Part shown: piece by piece, positions 7,944 through 17,327 of the stretch
Numbering within the stretch: the stretch's first letter is position 1
Layout: every line of letters begins with the position of its first letter
Assembly (NCBI GenBank): GCA_900470775.1
Contig: UCBZ01000034.1
Coordinates: 62,001 to 126,000, forward strand
From: Hyphomicrobiales bacterium
GTDB lineage: Bacteria > Pseudomonadota > Alphaproteobacteria > Rhizobiales > Beijerinckiaceae
DNA length: 64,000 bases
Direction of reading: 5' to 3'
Notes under the pieces: generated by a model
Told to the model about the DNA's origin: nothing
Database searches by the model: none
The model's input: only the letters and a program-made list of their open reading frames with translations
Program-made: the position numbers and the translations under genes

Positions 7944-9572
7944 CTAGATCACGCGCGACCTGATGGTCGTTGTGACGATCTCCGTGACGACAACGACGAC
8001 GAAGATCACGAGCAGCACCAGCCCGACCTGATCCCAGTAGAGATTGTCCATCGAGGCCTGCAGAGCGACGCCAAGCCCGCCGGCACCGACGAGCCCAAGC
8101 ACGGCGCTTTCGCGGACATTGATGTCCCAGCGGAACAGGCTGACCGCGAGAAAGGCGGGCTTGACCTGCGGCCAGAAGCCTTTCAGCAGCACGGAAAGGC
8201 GCGATGCGCCGGCCGCGCGCAGAGCCTCGATCGGGCCGGCCTTCGCCTCCTCGATCGCCTCCGAGAGAAATTTGCCGGTGAAGCCGATCGAGTGCACGGC
8301 CACCGCCATGACGCCAGCCAGCGCGCCAGGCCCGAACACCGCCACGAAGAGCAGCGCCCAGACCAGCGTATGGATCGAGCGCGTCGCCACCAGGATAAAC
8401 CGCCCGATCGCATTGACCCAGGGCGACGGCGAGACGTTACGGGCACACATCAGCGCGACCGGCGTCGCGAGTAGGATGGCGAGGATGGTGCCCAGCGTCG
8501 CCGTATGGAGCGTTTCCACCAGAGCCTCGCCGACGGTCTTGCCGAAATAGCTCCAGTCGATCGGCCACATCCGCGCAAACAGGTCGGCGGTCTGCTCCGG
8601 CGCGTCGTAGAGGAATTCCGGGATGACTTCGATCGTCTGGAGAGACCAGCCCAGGGCCAGCGCCGCCAGTGACCAAAACGCCAGCCGTAGACCGCGCTCC
8701 AGCGGCGTAAACCGGCGCCAGAGTCGACCGGCAGGGCTCTCGACGACGATGCCTGACGGCGCCTCGTCCTGATAGATCCTGCGCATGAAGGCAGAGAGGA
8801 CTTCGCCGGCCATCACGGTCACGATGATCGCGATGATGATGGTCAGGACGAAATCATAGTCGAACCGCTGGAAGGCCGTGAACAGCGTTGCCCCGATGCC
8901 GCCGCCGCCGACGAGCCCGACCAGCGCCGAGTTTCTGAGATTGGAATCGAGCTGGTAGGCGGCAAAGCCGATGAAGCGCGGCAGCACCTGCGGCACCACG
9001 CCCATCGTCACCACCGAGAGGAACGGAGCGCCGGCGGCCCGCAAGGCCTCTATGGGCTTCATCGACATTTCCTCGATCGCCTCGGCGATCAGCTTGGCGA
9101 TGAAGCCGAGCGTTGCGATCACCAGAGCCATGACGCCGGCGAGCGCGCCGAATCCGACCGCCTTCACGAACAGGATCGCGACGATGACGGGATGAAATGT
9201 GCGGCATAGCGCGATCACGCCGCGCGCTGCGATCGTGACCGGCAGCGGCATCAGATTGCGCGCCGCAAACAGCCCCAGCGGCAGCGCCAGCAACACGCCC
9301 GCCGCCGTCGCGATGATGGCGATCTGCAGCGACTCCAGCATGCCCGATAGCAGCAACTGCATCTTGTCGGCTGCGACGTTGGGCGGAAACATCCGGCCTA
9401 GGAACTTCGCGCCATTGTCCAGACCCTGGACGAACCGCTCCCAGCGGATGTCGAGAATCCGCGCGGCATAGCCCACATAGATCAGGAACAGCGCCGCGCC
9501 GATCCGCAGAGGCCAGTTCGGCGGGAAAGCGCGCGCGCGTAGACTGCCGGTCGCAAGCGGAGGCGCGCTCAT
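7944..9572 (-). CDS. phnE: Phosphonate ABC transporter permease PhnE, tandem-duplicated
   Basis: A 542-residue inner-membrane permease made of two consecutive PhnE-type domains. Standard PhnE is about 260-290 residues. The halves repeat the same landmarks: an EAA loop [18 protein letters not shown] near 164-181 and [18 protein letters not shown] in the second half. Each half then has a family motif, [15 protein letters not shown] in the first and [15 protein letters not shown] in the second. The protein may therefore act as both membrane subunits in one chain. Its start overlaps the stop of phnC by ATGA, and the order phnD-phnC-phnE on the minus strand forms one operon. No C-P lyase genes are visible in the window. 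Confidence 0.9.
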   Translation of the reverse strand: MSAPPLATGSLRARAFPPNWPLRIGAALFLIYVGYAARILDIRWERFVQGLDNGAKFLGRMFPPNVAADKMQLLLSGMLESLQIAIIATAAGVLLALPLGLFAARNLMPLPVTIAARGVIALCRTFHPVIVAILFVKAVGFGALAGVMALVIATLGFIAKLIAEAIEEMSMKPIEALRAAGAPFLSVVTMGVVPQVLPRFIGFAAYQLDSNLRNSALVGLVGGGGIGATLFTAFQRFDYDFVLTIIIAIIVTVMAGEVLSAFMRRIYQDEAPSGIVVESPAGRLWRRFTPLERGLRLAFWSLAALALGWSLQTIEVIPEFLYDAPEQTADLFARMWPIDWSYFGKTVGEALVETLHTATLGTILAILLATPVALMCARNVSPSPWVNAIGRFILVATRSIHTLVWALLFVAVFGPGALAGVMAVAVHSIGFTGKFLSEAIEEAKAGPIEALRAAGASRLSVLLKGFWPQVKPAFLAVSLFRWDINVRESAVLGLVGAGGLGVALQASMDNLYWDQVGLVLLVIFVVVVVTEIVTTTIRSRVI

Positions 9573-10354
9573 TCCATCCAGCCTTCGCCGCCGTAGATTT
9601 CGGCGAGATGGGTGTCCTGAAGTCCGCCGGGCGGGCCGTCATAGACCACCAGCCCCTTCGACATGCCGATGATCCGCAGCGCATAGCGCTTCGCCAATGC
9701 GACGTTGTGAATATTGACCAGCACGGGAATGTCGCGCTCGCGCCCCACCTTGGCGAGCAGTTCCATGATCTCGACCGAGGTCTTGGGATCGAGCGAGGAG
9801 GTCGGCTCGTCGGCGAGCACCAGATCGGGATCCTGCATCACGGCGCGCGCGATACCGACACGCTGGCGCTGTCCGCCCGAAAGCTGGTCGGCGCGACGGG
9901 TCGCGAACTCGGTCAGCCCCACGGAGTCGAGCAGGGAGAAGGCGCGCGCGATGTCCGCTTCCGGGAAGCGCCTGGTCCAGGCGCGCCAGACCGGGACATA
10001 GCCGAGCCGGCCGCAGAGCACATTCTCGATCACGGTCAGGCGCTCGACCAGATTGTACTCCTGGAAGACCATGCCGAGACGCCGGCGCGCCTGGCGCAGG
10101 GCCTCCCCCTGCAGCTTTGCGAGATCGGTGCCGCCCAGCACGATCGAGCCGGAGGTCGGGTCGACCAGACGGTTGATGCAGCGGATCAGCGTCGACTTGC
10201 CGGTGCCGGACGGGCCGATGATGGCGACGATGCCGGGTTCGGAGACCGTCAGGGAAATGTCACGCAGCACCGGCTGACCGGGCCGGTATTCCTTGACGAG
10301 ATTGCGGATGACGAGCGCCCGGCTGTGGCCGGACGCCACAGGTAGGGCGCTCAT
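9569..10354 (-). CDS. phnC: Phosphonate ABC transporter ATP-binding protein PhnC
   Basis: A 261-residue cytoplasmic ATPase that powers phosphonate uptake. Walker A is GPSGTGKST, the ABC signature [14 protein letters not shown], and Walker [13 protein letters not shown]. The segment [19 protein letters not shown] is typical of PhnC. It sits between phnD (36 bases upstream) and phnE (4-base overlap), so the three are translated from one transcript. Length is normal. With one ATPase gene and a double permease, the expected complex is a PhnC dimer on a single PhnE chain. Confidence 0.93.
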   Translation of the reverse strand: MSALPVASGHSRALVIRNLVKEYRPGQPVLRDISLTVSEPGIVAIIGPSGTGKSTLIRCINRLVDPTSGSIVLGGTDLAKLQGEALRQARRRLGMVFQEYNLVERLTVIENVLCGRLGYVPVWRAWTRRFPEADIARAFSLLDSVGLTEFATRRADQLSGGQRQRVGIARAVMQDPDLVLADEPTSSLDPKTSVEIMELLAKVGRERDIPVLVNIHNVALAKRYALRIIGMSKGLVVYDGPPGGLQDTHLAEIYGGEGWME

Positions 10355-10390
10355 GTTTGATAGACCTTGGTTGTCGGACGCGTCGTGTCG

Positions 10391-11440
10391 TCAGGGCGCC
10401 TTGGCGGGAGCGGCCTTCTTCTTGGCGAGTTCTTCCGCCTCGCGTTTGGCCTCGGTTTCATAGGCCGTCTTGTTGTAGGGCGTGCCGGATTTCTCGGCCA
10501 CTTCGCGCACGACCGCCCAATCCTTCTGGTAGCTGATCGGCAGGAAGCGATCGTCGCCGTTGAATTCCTTGGTCATCTCGGGCGTGAAGCGGAACGAGAA
10601 GAAGCAGTCGGTCAGCTTCTTGGCGAGCTCCGGCTTGAGGTCGTGGGCATAGGCGAAGGACGAGGTCGGGAAGATCGGGCTGCGATAGATCTCGCGCACG
10701 TCTTCCTTCTTGATAGTGCCTCGCACGATCATGCGCTCGTAGACGTCGCCGGCAACCGCGCCCATGTCGTAATCGCCCGAGACGACGCCGAGGATCGACT
10801 TGTCGTGGCCGCCCGACATCAGGGGCTTGTAGTCGGTATCGGCGGTCAGCCCCTGCTCGGGAAACAGGACGCGCGGTGCGAGATTGCCGGAATTCGACGA
10901 GGGCGAGGTATGGGCGACCTTCTTGCCCTTCAGGTCAGCCAGCTTCTGATAGGGGCTCGAGGCCTTGACCACGGCGACGAGGTTGTAGCCGCGCACCTCT
11001 GTGCCGGCTCCCTTGGCAGCGAAGGGCACGGCGCCGGCCAGATTGACGGCAAAGCCGGTTGGCCCCGTCGAAAAACCCGCAAAGTGCAGACGGCCCGAAC
11101 GCATCGCCTCGATCTCAGCGGAGTTCGACTGGACCGGATAATAGACGATGCGCTTGCTCGTGCAGGCCGCGAGGTGGTCCGTCAGCGGCTTGAAGATGTT
11201 GGCATAGACGGCCGGATCCTCGACAGGCGTGTAGGCCCAGACCAGCGCTGAGGGGTCTTTCCATTTCCTCGGATCAGTCGGAGCGTCGGCGACGAGGTCC
11301 TTGTTGGCGTCGCAATACATGGTATCGAGCTGGCCGCTGGCGGGGCAGGAATCCTGCGCCTGGGCGTTCCCGGGCAAGCCTGCGCCAAAGCCGATGATCA
11401 GCGACGCTGCCGTCGCAAGACGGGTCAATTTGAGGTTCAT
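10391..11440 (-). CDS. phnD: Phosphonate-binding periplasmic protein PhnD
   Basis: A 349-residue periplasmic phosphate/phosphonate-binding protein. The signal peptide (MNLKLTRLATAASLIIGFGAG, cut after NAQA) is followed by a PhnD domain. This contains YPVQSNSAEIEAMRSGRLHF and the ligand-loop region HTSPSSNSGNLAPR, then VSGDYDMGAVAGDVYER. The C-terminus is Lys/Ala/Glu rich. It is the first gene of phnDCE. A Pho-box-like direct repeat lies 47-64 bases before its start, consistent with induction under phosphate limitation by PhoB, although the repeat reads in the opposite direction to this gene. Confidence 0.92.
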   Translation of the reverse strand: MNLKLTRLATAASLIIGFGAGLPGNAQAQDSCPASGQLDTMYCDANKDLVADAPTDPRKWKDPSALVWAYTPVEDPAVYANIFKPLTDHLAACTSKRIVYYPVQSNSAEIEAMRSGRLHFAGFSTGPTGFAVNLAGAVPFAAKGAGTEVRGYNLVAVVKASSPYQKLADLKGKKVAHTSPSSNSGNLAPRVLFPEQGLTADTDYKPLMSGGHDKSILGVVSGDYDMGAVAGDVYERMIVRGTIKKEDVREIYRSPIFPTSSFAYAHDLKPELAKKLTDCFFSFRFTPEMTKEFNGDDRFLPISYQKDWAVVREVAEKSGTPYNKTAYETEAKREAEELAKKKAAPAKAP

Positions 11441-11486
11441 CGAACGTTTCTCCCACGCTGCCAGTTGGCTGGCTTGCTCATGGTAT

Positions 11487-11504
11487 GTGACACAAAACTG
11501 TCAT
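11487..11504 (+). promoter_or_regulatory. Pho-box-like direct repeat upstream of phnDCE and the HAD gene
   Basis: GTGACAC-AAAA-CTGTCAT is two 7-base half-sites spaced 11 bases apart, as in the PhoB box (CTGTCAT-N4-CTGTCAT). The second half-site is perfect and the first matches 5 of 7. The site lies in the divergent region between phnD (minus) and the HAD hydrolase (plus). A 12-base core (AAACTGTCATAT) recurs in inverse orientation at 12574-12585 before the second transporter. Binding by PhoB is inferred. Confidence 0.5.
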
Positions 11505-11604
11505 ATTCCAGCCGGCAGCACCGCGTGAGCCTAAGACTTAAGTGGCAGATGCCCCGTGTGAGGGCTTGCCGCATAGGTATCTGCGAAGGAAGCCGCACCG
11601 ATCC

Positions 11605-12549
11605 ATGCCCACCGAGCAAGCTCCCAACCGGCGCCCCACGACCCGCTTCATCGACGGCATTTCTGCTGTCGCGGGACGCTACCAGGGTTTCCTTCTGGAC
11701 CAGTGGGGCGTCCTGCACGATGGCACCCGCGCCTATCCCGACGCGCGAGACTGCCTCGCCAGGCTGCGCGACCTCGGCAAGTCCGTGATCATTCTCTCGA
11801 ATTCCGGGCGCAGTGGCGCGGCCAACGAAGACACGCTCGCCGGCATGGGATTTACGCGCGACCTCTACGATCGCGTGGTCTCCGCCGGCGACGACGCCCG
11901 TGACGCGATCATCTCCCGCGACGAGCCCTTCTACCGCAACCTCGGCCGGCGTTGCCTGCTGCTGGCGCGGGAAGGCGACCGCGATCTCGCCGCCGGGCTC
12001 GGGCTGGAGTTGGTCGAGCGGCCCGGCAGTGCCGACTTTCTGTTGCTGATGAGCATGGATCCGCCCCACCAGTCTCTAGCGGGGTGGCGCTCGCTGCTGG
12101 AGGCCTCGTTGGCTGCCCGCCTCCCGATGATTTGTGGCAACCCCGATCTCCAGCGGACGCGCGGCGACGGCACGCTGCAGGAGGCGCCTGGCGCCATCGC
12201 GCGGGCCTATGCCGAGATGGGAGGCGAGGTGCGCTATCACGGCAAACCCGAACCGCGCATTTACCGCTCCTGCCTCCGCCAGCTTGGCCTCGCACCGGCT
12301 GACATCCTATGCATCGGCGACTCGCTTGCCCATGACGTGGCGGGTGCCGATGACTTGGGACTGAGCAGCGCCTTTATCGCTGGCGGCATTCACCGTCATG
12401 ATGTGTCATGGCTGGCTCCTGACAGGGTCGAGCCGGTGTCCTGTATGGCGCTATTTGATAGCCACAGGCTGCATCCCGAATTTGCGCTCGCGCATTTTCA
12501 GTGGGGCCTGGAAAATGCGGTGCCTCCCGACGCCGCCATGTGCCGATAG
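11605..12549 (+). CDS. HAD superfamily class IIA hydrolase (TIGR01459-like)
   Basis: A 314-residue cytoplasmic HAD phosphatase with a class IIA cap, related to NagD, pyridoxal phosphatase and phosphoglycolate phosphatase. Motif I is FLLDQWGVLHDG: the nucleophile Asp is present, while the usual second Asp is Trp, as I recall for this subfamily. Motif II is ILSNSG, motif III the Lys in HGKPEPRIY, and motif IV GDSLAHDVAGAD. The downstream ATG is chosen because GAAGGA lies about 14 bases before it and the TIGR01459-type N-terminus (TRFIDGISAVAGRYQGFLLD) follows. It lies between two transport operons that carry Pho-box-like sites, so it may release phosphate from an imported organophosphorus compound. 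That role is inference. Confidence 0.78.
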   Translation: MPTEQAPNRRPTTRFIDGISAVAGRYQGFLLDQWGVLHDGTRAYPDARDCLARLRDLGKSVIILSNSGRSGAANEDTLAGMGFTRDLYDRVVSAGDDARDAIISRDEPFYRNLGRRCLLLAREGDRDLAAGLGLELVERPGSADFLLLMSMDPPHQSLAGWRSLLEASLAARLPMICGNPDLQRTRGDGTLQEAPGAIARAYAEMGGEVRYHGKPEPRIYRSCLRQLGLAPADILCIGDSLAHDVAGADDLGLSSAFIAGGIHRHDVSWLAPDRVEPVSCMALFDSHRLHPEFALAHFQWGLENAVPPDAAMCR

Positions 12550-12575
12550 TGCGGGGTGACAGCACGCTGTCCGAT

Positions 12576-12593
12576 ATGACAGTTTCATGACGC
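12576..12593 (-). promoter_or_regulatory. Pho-box-like direct repeat upstream of the second ABC transporter
   Basis: On the minus strand the site reads GCGTCAT-GAAA-CTGTCAT: two half-sites with an 11-base period, the second perfect and the first matching 5 of 7. It lies 75-92 bases before the GTG start of the binding-protein gene. It shares AAACTGTCATAT with the site at 11495-11506, in inverse orientation. The pair therefore flanks the HAD gene and faces inward, each reading away from its neighbouring transporter operon. Confidence 0.48.
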
Positions 12594-12667
12594 GTATAGG
12601 CGGTCACCCGCCATGCAATGCACGTCGACCTCGATGTCGGCGTGGCTAATCAACATGGGAGGATACC

Positions 12668-13990
12668 GTGACCGCATACAGGCTCGCTCTGGCGTTTGGC
12701 TTGGCCCTGACGACCTCGATCGCTCACGCGCAGGCGCCCGCTGGCAAGGTCACGGTCGTGACCTCCTTTTCGAAGGACGTCACCGATCCCTTCAAGAAGG
12801 CTTTCGAAAAGGCCGTGCCGGGCGTCACGCTCGAGGTCCAGAACCGCAACACCAATGCCGGCGTGAAGTATCTGGAAGAGACGAAAGCCAACAACCAGGT
12901 CGATCTGTTCTGGGCCTCGGCGCCCGACGCCTTCGAGGTTCTGAAGGGCAAGAAACTGCTCGCAGCCTACAAGCCCAAGGCGACGGGCATCCCCGACAAG
13001 ATCGGCTCCTATCCGATCAACGACCCCGCCGGCTTCTATTCCGGCTTCGCGGCCTCCGGCTACGGCATCATGTGGAATGATCGCTATGCCAAGGCGAAGA
13101 AGCTGCCGGAGCCCAAGGACTGGCAGGATCTCGCCGGCCCGGCCTTCTACGATCATGTCTCGATCGCCTCGCCGGCGCGCTCTGGCACGACGCATCTGAC
13201 GGTCGAGACGATCCTGCAGGGCGAGGGCTGGGAGAAGGGCTGGCGCACGCTCAAGGCGATGGCGGGCAACTTCAATGCGATCACCGACCGCTCCTTCGGC
13301 GTGCCGGAGGCGGTGAATTCGGGCCAGGTCGGCGTCGGCATCGTCATCGACTTCTTCGCCTTCTCGGCGCAGGCCTCGGGCTTCCCGGTGAAGTTCGTCT
13401 ATCCGACGGTGACTACCGTCGTGCCGGCCAATGTCGGCATCGTCACGAACGCGCCCAACAAGGCCGCCGCCGAGGCCTTCGTCGAGTTCCTGCTCTCGCT
13501 GGCCGGTCAGGAGGTGCTGCTCGAACCCGGCATCCGCCGCCTGCCGGTCAATCCGGCCGTCTATGCCAAGGCCGGAGCGGATTATCCCAACCCCTTCACC
13601 GATCCGCGCTTCCAGAAGATGATCGGCTTCGACGTCGACAAGTCGGAAGCGCGCACGGGCGTCGTCGACACGCTGTTCGACCAGTTGATCTCGTTCCAGC
13701 TCGATGCGCTGAAGGGCGTCACCAAGGTTCTGCACGAGGTCGACGCGGCGCTGGCGAAGAAACCGAACCCGCAGGCCAAGGCGCTGGCCGATGAGGTGCG
13801 CGCCCTGATCGCGGCCATGCCAGTCAGCGAAGCGCAAGGATCGAGCCCGGAGCTGCGCGGCGCTTTCACGGGCGCGAAGGAGAAGGGCGCCCGCCAGGCC
13901 GAGATCGAGAGCCAATGGGCGAGCTTCGCGCGCGACAGCTATGCCAAGGCGAAGGCCAAGGCAGATGAGGCGCTGAAGGCGGCGCGCTGA
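12668..13990 (+). CDS. ABC transporter substrate-binding protein, family 1 (Fe/2-AEP/organophosphate type)
   Basis: A 440-residue periplasmic binding protein of the family that includes FbpA-like iron and PhnS/AepX-like aminoethylphosphonate receptors. It starts at GTG, with GGGAGGAT about 5 bases upstream, and has a signal peptide ending IAHAQA near residue 23. Typical blocks are VTVVTSFSKDVTDPFKKAF and DLFWASAPDAFEVL. It is longer than FbpA (about 340) because of a C-terminal helical extension (residues about 340-440, rich in Ala, Lys and Glu). A permease and an ATPase follow. The upstream Pho-box-like repeat and the neighbouring phnDCE suggest an organophosphorus ligand over iron, but this is not certain. 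Confidence 0.8.
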   Translation: MTAYRLALAFGLALTTSIAHAQAPAGKVTVVTSFSKDVTDPFKKAFEKAVPGVTLEVQNRNTNAGVKYLEETKANNQVDLFWASAPDAFEVLKGKKLLAAYKPKATGIPDKIGSYPINDPAGFYSGFAASGYGIMWNDRYAKAKKLPEPKDWQDLAGPAFYDHVSIASPARSGTTHLTVETILQGEGWEKGWRTLKAMAGNFNAITDRSFGVPEAVNSGQVGVGIVIDFFAFSAQASGFPVKFVYPTVTTVVPANVGIVTNAPNKAAAEAFVEFLLSLAGQEVLLEPGIRRLPVNPAVYAKAGADYPNPFTDPRFQKMIGFDVDKSEARTGVVDTLFDQLISFQLDALKGVTKVLHEVDAALAKKPNPQAKALADEVRALIAAMPVSEAQGSSPELRGAFTGAKEKGARQAEIESQWASFARDSYAKAKAKADEALKAAR

Positions 13991-14005
13991 GCTTCAGCCC
14001 ATCCT

Positions 14006-14112
14006 CGCGTCATCCCGGACGCAGCGAAGCGGAGATCCGGGATCCATGCCGGAACAGCTCAGGAATGGATCCCGGATCGGCGCGGCTTCGCCGCTTGTCC
14101 GGGATGACCGCG
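14006..14112. repeat. Long palindromic intergenic repeat (family A, copy 1)
   Basis: A 107-base imperfect palindrome. The outer arms TCATCCCGGAC (14010-14020) and GTCCGGGATGA (14097-14107) are perfect complements. The inner arms ATCCGGGATCCAT (14035-14047) and ATGGATCCCGGAT (14065-14077) also pair perfectly over 13 bases. It resembles REP-like elements common in Hyphomicrobiales genomes. A shorter relative sits at 55393-55468. It overlaps the earliest possible ATG of the following permease ORF, which argues that this early ATG is not used. Confidence 0.8.
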
Positions 14113-14138
14113 CTTTTGGTTCAACAATCAGGACGGGC

Positions 14139-15857
14139 ATGACCGCCATCCCCATCGCCCCCCTTCCTCGCGCCCGCCGCCTCTCGGCCACGCCTGGCCA
14201 GATCGCACTGGCGCTGGCGATCGCCGCTTTCCTGCTGCTGTTCCTCGGGCTGCCGGTCGGCACGGTGCTCTATGTCGGCTTCACCGAGAAAGGCACCGGC
14301 AGCTTCACGCTGGTCAATTTCTACGACTTCGTCCGCACCGAGCTGTTCATGCGCTCGCTCTGGAACTCGTTCTACGTCTCGGCGATGTCCGTCGTCTGGG
14401 CCTCGGTCTTCGCCCTGCCGCTGGCCTATCTGACGACACGCTTCGTCTTTCGCGGTGCGGCGCTGGTGCAGACGCTCGGCTTCCTGCCACTGATCATGCC
14501 GCCCTTCGTCGGCGCGGTGGCGATGCAGCTCTTCTTCGGACGCAACGGCTCGATCAACCTGCTGCTTGACGACTGGTGCGGCCTCAAGATCGGTTTCATG
14601 GAAGGGTTGAACGGCGTCATCTTCGTACAGTCCGTCCACTACTTCCCCTTCATCCTGATCAACCTATCGGCCGCCCTGCGTAACATCGACCGGGCGATGG
14701 AGGAGGCCGCGCAGAACCTCGGCTCGTCGGGCTTCCGCCTGTTCCGCCGCATCGTCTTTCCGCTGGCGCTGCCGGGCTACCTGGCCGGCGCCTCGCTTGT
14801 CTTCGTCAAGGTCTTCGACGATCTCGCGACCCCGCTTCTGCTCAACGTCAAGGACATGCTGGCGCCTCAGGCCTATCTGCGGGTCACTTCGATCGGCATC
14901 GCCGATCCGATGGGCTACGTCATCTCCGTCGTGCTGATCGTCGCGTCGGTCACCGCCATGTGGCTCTCGGCGCGGGCGCTGAAGGGCCGCGACTATGCCA
15001 CGACCCAGCGCGGCGGCGGTGGCCTCGCCAGGCGCATCATGACGCCTTGGGAAGCCGTGCTCGGCTACGGCGTCGTTATCCTGATCTTGGCACTGGTGCT
15101 TGCGCCGCATCTTGCCCTGCTGCTTCTCTCCTTCGCGACGATCTGGTCGTTCTCGCCGCTGCCGGACGCCTTCACCTTGGCCCATTACGCCAGGGTCTTC
15201 GGCGAGAGTTCGCTCTACATCAAGAACACGCTAATCTACGCCACGCTCGCCGGCGGCATCGACATCGTCCTCGGCGTCGCCATCGCCTATCTTGTCCTGC
15301 GCACCAAGCTGGTCGGCCGCGAATGGCTCGACTGGGCAGCGTCCGCCGCGCTGGCGATCCCAGGCGTCGTGCTCGGCATCGGGTACCTGCGCGCCTTCTA
15401 CGGCGTCACCCTGCCGGACGGCACGCCGCTGGCCTCGCTGTGGATCACCATCGTGCTGGCGCTGGCGATCCGCCGCCTGCCCTATGCGCTGCGGGCCTGT
15501 TCCGCGGCGCTCCAGCAGATCTCCGTCTCGCTGGAGGAGGCGGCGGAAAACCTCGGCGCCACCAAGGCGCGCACCGTCAGGCGCATTGTCGTGCCGCTGA
15601 TGGCGGGCGGCATTCTTGCCGGCTTCGTCACGAGCTTCTCGACGGCCGCCGTCGAGCTCTCGGCGACGCTGATGCTCGTCCAATCGAACTCCGACGCACC
15701 ACTGGCCTATGGGCTCTACGTCTTCATGCAGTCGGCGGCGGGGCGGGGACCGGGCGCGGCACTCGGCGTCGTCGCCGTCTTGCTCGTGGCACTCTGCACG
15801 GTGCTATCGCATCTCATCATCGAACGCAGCCAGAAGGCCAAAGGAATGGGCCACTGA
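14139..15857 (+). CDS. ABC transporter permease, fused two-domain (FbpB/PhnU-V type)
   Basis: A 572-residue inner-membrane protein with two tandem permease domains of the iron/2-AEP/thiamine class, about 12 helices. Each half carries an EAA loop: EEAAQNLGSSGFRLFRRIVF in the first and EEAAENLGATKARTVRRIVV in the second. This ATG is chosen because AGGACGGG precedes it directly and because the sequence upstream is a palindromic repeat. It lies between the binding protein and the ATPase on the same strand, and its stop is 1 base before the ATPase start. Confidence 0.87.
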   Translation: MTAIPIAPLPRARRLSATPGQIALALAIAAFLLLFLGLPVGTVLYVGFTEKGTGSFTLVNFYDFVRTELFMRSLWNSFYVSAMSVVWASVFALPLAYLTTRFVFRGAALVQTLGFLPLIMPPFVGAVAMQLFFGRNGSINLLLDDWCGLKIGFMEGLNGVIFVQSVHYFPFILINLSAALRNIDRAMEEAAQNLGSSGFRLFRRIVFPLALPGYLAGASLVFVKVFDDLATPLLLNVKDMLAPQAYLRVTSIGIADPMGYVISVVLIVASVTAMWLSARALKGRDYATTQRGGGGLARRIMTPWEAVLGYGVVILILALVLAPHLALLLLSFATIWSFSPLPDAFTLAHYARVFGESSLYIKNTLIYATLAGGIDIVLGVAIAYLVLRTKLVGREWLDWAASAALAIPGVVLGIGYLRAFYGVTLPDGTPLASLWITIVLALAIRRLPYALRACSAALQQISVSLEEAAENLGATKARTVRRIVVPLMAGGILAGFVTSFSTAAVELSATLMLVQSNSDAPLAYGLYVFMQSAAGRGPGAALGVVAVLLVALCTVLSHLIIERSQKAKGMGH

Positions 15858-15858
15858 C

Positions 15859-16956
15859 ATGAACGCGATTGCCCCGCTGACAACACCAGCCGTCTCCGTC
15901 GACATCCAGGGGGTGAATGTTTCCTATGGCGACAACCACGTCCTGAAGAACGTCGATCTCGCGATCAAATCGGGCGAGTTCTTCGCTTTCTTGGGGCCAT
16001 CGGGCTGCGGCAAGACCACGCTGCTGCGCCTGATTGCCGGCTTCAACCAGGCCGATAGCGGCAGCGTCCTGATCGGCGGCAAGGACATCTCCGGCCTGCC
16101 GCCGTGGAAGCGCGATGTCGGCATGGTCTTCCAATCCTATGCGCTCTGGCCGCACATGACCGTCGCGCGCAATGTCGCCTTCGGCCTGGAGGAGCGCGGC
16201 GTCGCCCGCGACGAGGTGCGCCGGCGAGTCGCCCTCGCACTCGATCTCGTTGGACTCGGTCATCTCGCCGAGCGCCGGCCGTCGCAACTCTCTGGTGGCC
16301 AGCAGCAGCGCGTCGCCGTGGCGCGCACCGTCGCGATCGAGCCCAAGGTGCTGCTGCTCGACGAGCCCCTCTCCAATCTCGACGCCAAGATGCGCGCCCA
16401 GGTTCGGCGCGAGCTACGAGAGCTGCAGCAACGTCTCGGCCTGACAACGATTTTCGTCACCCACGACCAGGAGGAGGCCAACACGATCTGCGACCGGATC
16501 GCCGTCATGAACGACGGTGTCATTCAGCAGGTCGGAACGCCGATGGAACTCTATGAGCGCCCGGCCAATCTCTTCGTGGCGAACTTCCTCGGCACGGCCA
16601 ACATCATGGCCGGCAAGATCGTCGGCACCGGCAGGGATCGCCGCTTCGAGATCGAGGGCGGCATGCAGATCCACGTTGCGGAGACAAGCGGCGTTCCCGA
16701 TCGAGCCAAGCTGGTGTTCCGTCCGCAGCATGCGCGCCTCTCTCCTGCCGGCGGGCCCTCGCAAGCCAGCTTCTCGCTGACCTGCGACATCATCGGCCGC
16801 GAGTTTCTCGGCTCTAGCATCCGGTATTTCGCGCGGGCAGGCGCAACCGAAGTGGCAGTAGACATGCCGTTCCAGTCGAGCCGCCAGCTGTTCGAGCCCG
16901 GCACCGCTGCCATGCTGAACCTGGATTACAGCTCCGTACTCTGGCTAGCGGAGTAA
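15859..16956 (+). CDS. ABC transporter ATP-binding protein (Fe/spermidine/2-AEP type)
   Basis: A 365-residue cytoplasmic ATPase. Walker A is GPSGCGKTT, the Q-loop region MVFQSYALWPHMTV, the signature LSGGQQQRVAVARTVA, and Walker B LLLDEPLSNLD. The switch His is in FVTHDQEEA. The C-terminal 100 residues form a TOBE-like domain (PQHARLSPAG), as in PotA, FbpC and PhnT. The start is set by the position right after the permease stop (CACTGACATG); the longer ORF merely runs through the permease gene in another frame. It completes a binding protein, permease and ATPase importer. Confidence 0.88.
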   Translation: MNAIAPLTTPAVSVDIQGVNVSYGDNHVLKNVDLAIKSGEFFAFLGPSGCGKTTLLRLIAGFNQADSGSVLIGGKDISGLPPWKRDVGMVFQSYALWPHMTVARNVAFGLEERGVARDEVRRRVALALDLVGLGHLAERRPSQLSGGQQQRVAVARTVAIEPKVLLLDEPLSNLDAKMRAQVRRELRELQQRLGLTTIFVTHDQEEANTICDRIAVMNDGVIQQVGTPMELYERPANLFVANFLGTANIMAGKIVGTGRDRRFEIEGGMQIHVAETSGVPDRAKLVFRPQHARLSPAGGPSQASFSLTCDIIGREFLGSSIRYFARAGATEVAVDMPFQSSRQLFEPGTAAMLNLDYSSVLWLAE

Positions 16957-17308
16957 CGCGACGCGAAGGCTTAACTGCCGAAGGCTGATACTCCCCATGC
17001 CTGCTCTGGGCCCACGCAGAGCGCGCCGATCAACGGGGGGCTGAGCTACCCGGAAGCGGACCCCCGAGTCTTCGGGAATGGGCCATTAGCGGCCGCTCGT
17101 ACGCGAACGCGTCTCGCGAGACAGCGAAATTTGTCTCTTGAGCCGCGCACTAGGCGCACCGGGAAAGAGCAAGATGACGACCTAGAGACGGGGCGCGATT
17201 AAAACCGTCTTTTGGCCCAAAGCGCCAATGTAACGAGTCTCGCGCCAGCGGCCAGATCGGATAAGTCCCGCAAATGCCGCAGATTTCTTCGGGCTACTAA
17301 ACTTCTTC
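16957..17308. other. Gene-free stretch between ABC operon and tRNA
   Basis: I find no convincing coding region here. Two small hairpins can be drawn: CCCGA/TCGGG at 17063-17076, and GAGACA/TGTCTC at 17118-17137 with an 8-base loop. Neither is followed by a T-tract. The stretch is less coding-like than its surroundings. Confidence 0.5.
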
Positions 17309-17327
17309 AGCCATCCGAAGAATGGCT
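17309..17327 (-). terminator. Hairpin directly downstream of tRNA-Thr
   Basis: Read on the minus strand, AGCCAT-TCTTCGG-ATGGCT forms a perfect 6-base stem that starts at the last base of the encoded CCA end and is followed by GAAGAAGTTT. The short T run and position suggest a terminator or 3'-processing hairpin for the tRNA transcript. Confidence 0.4.
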
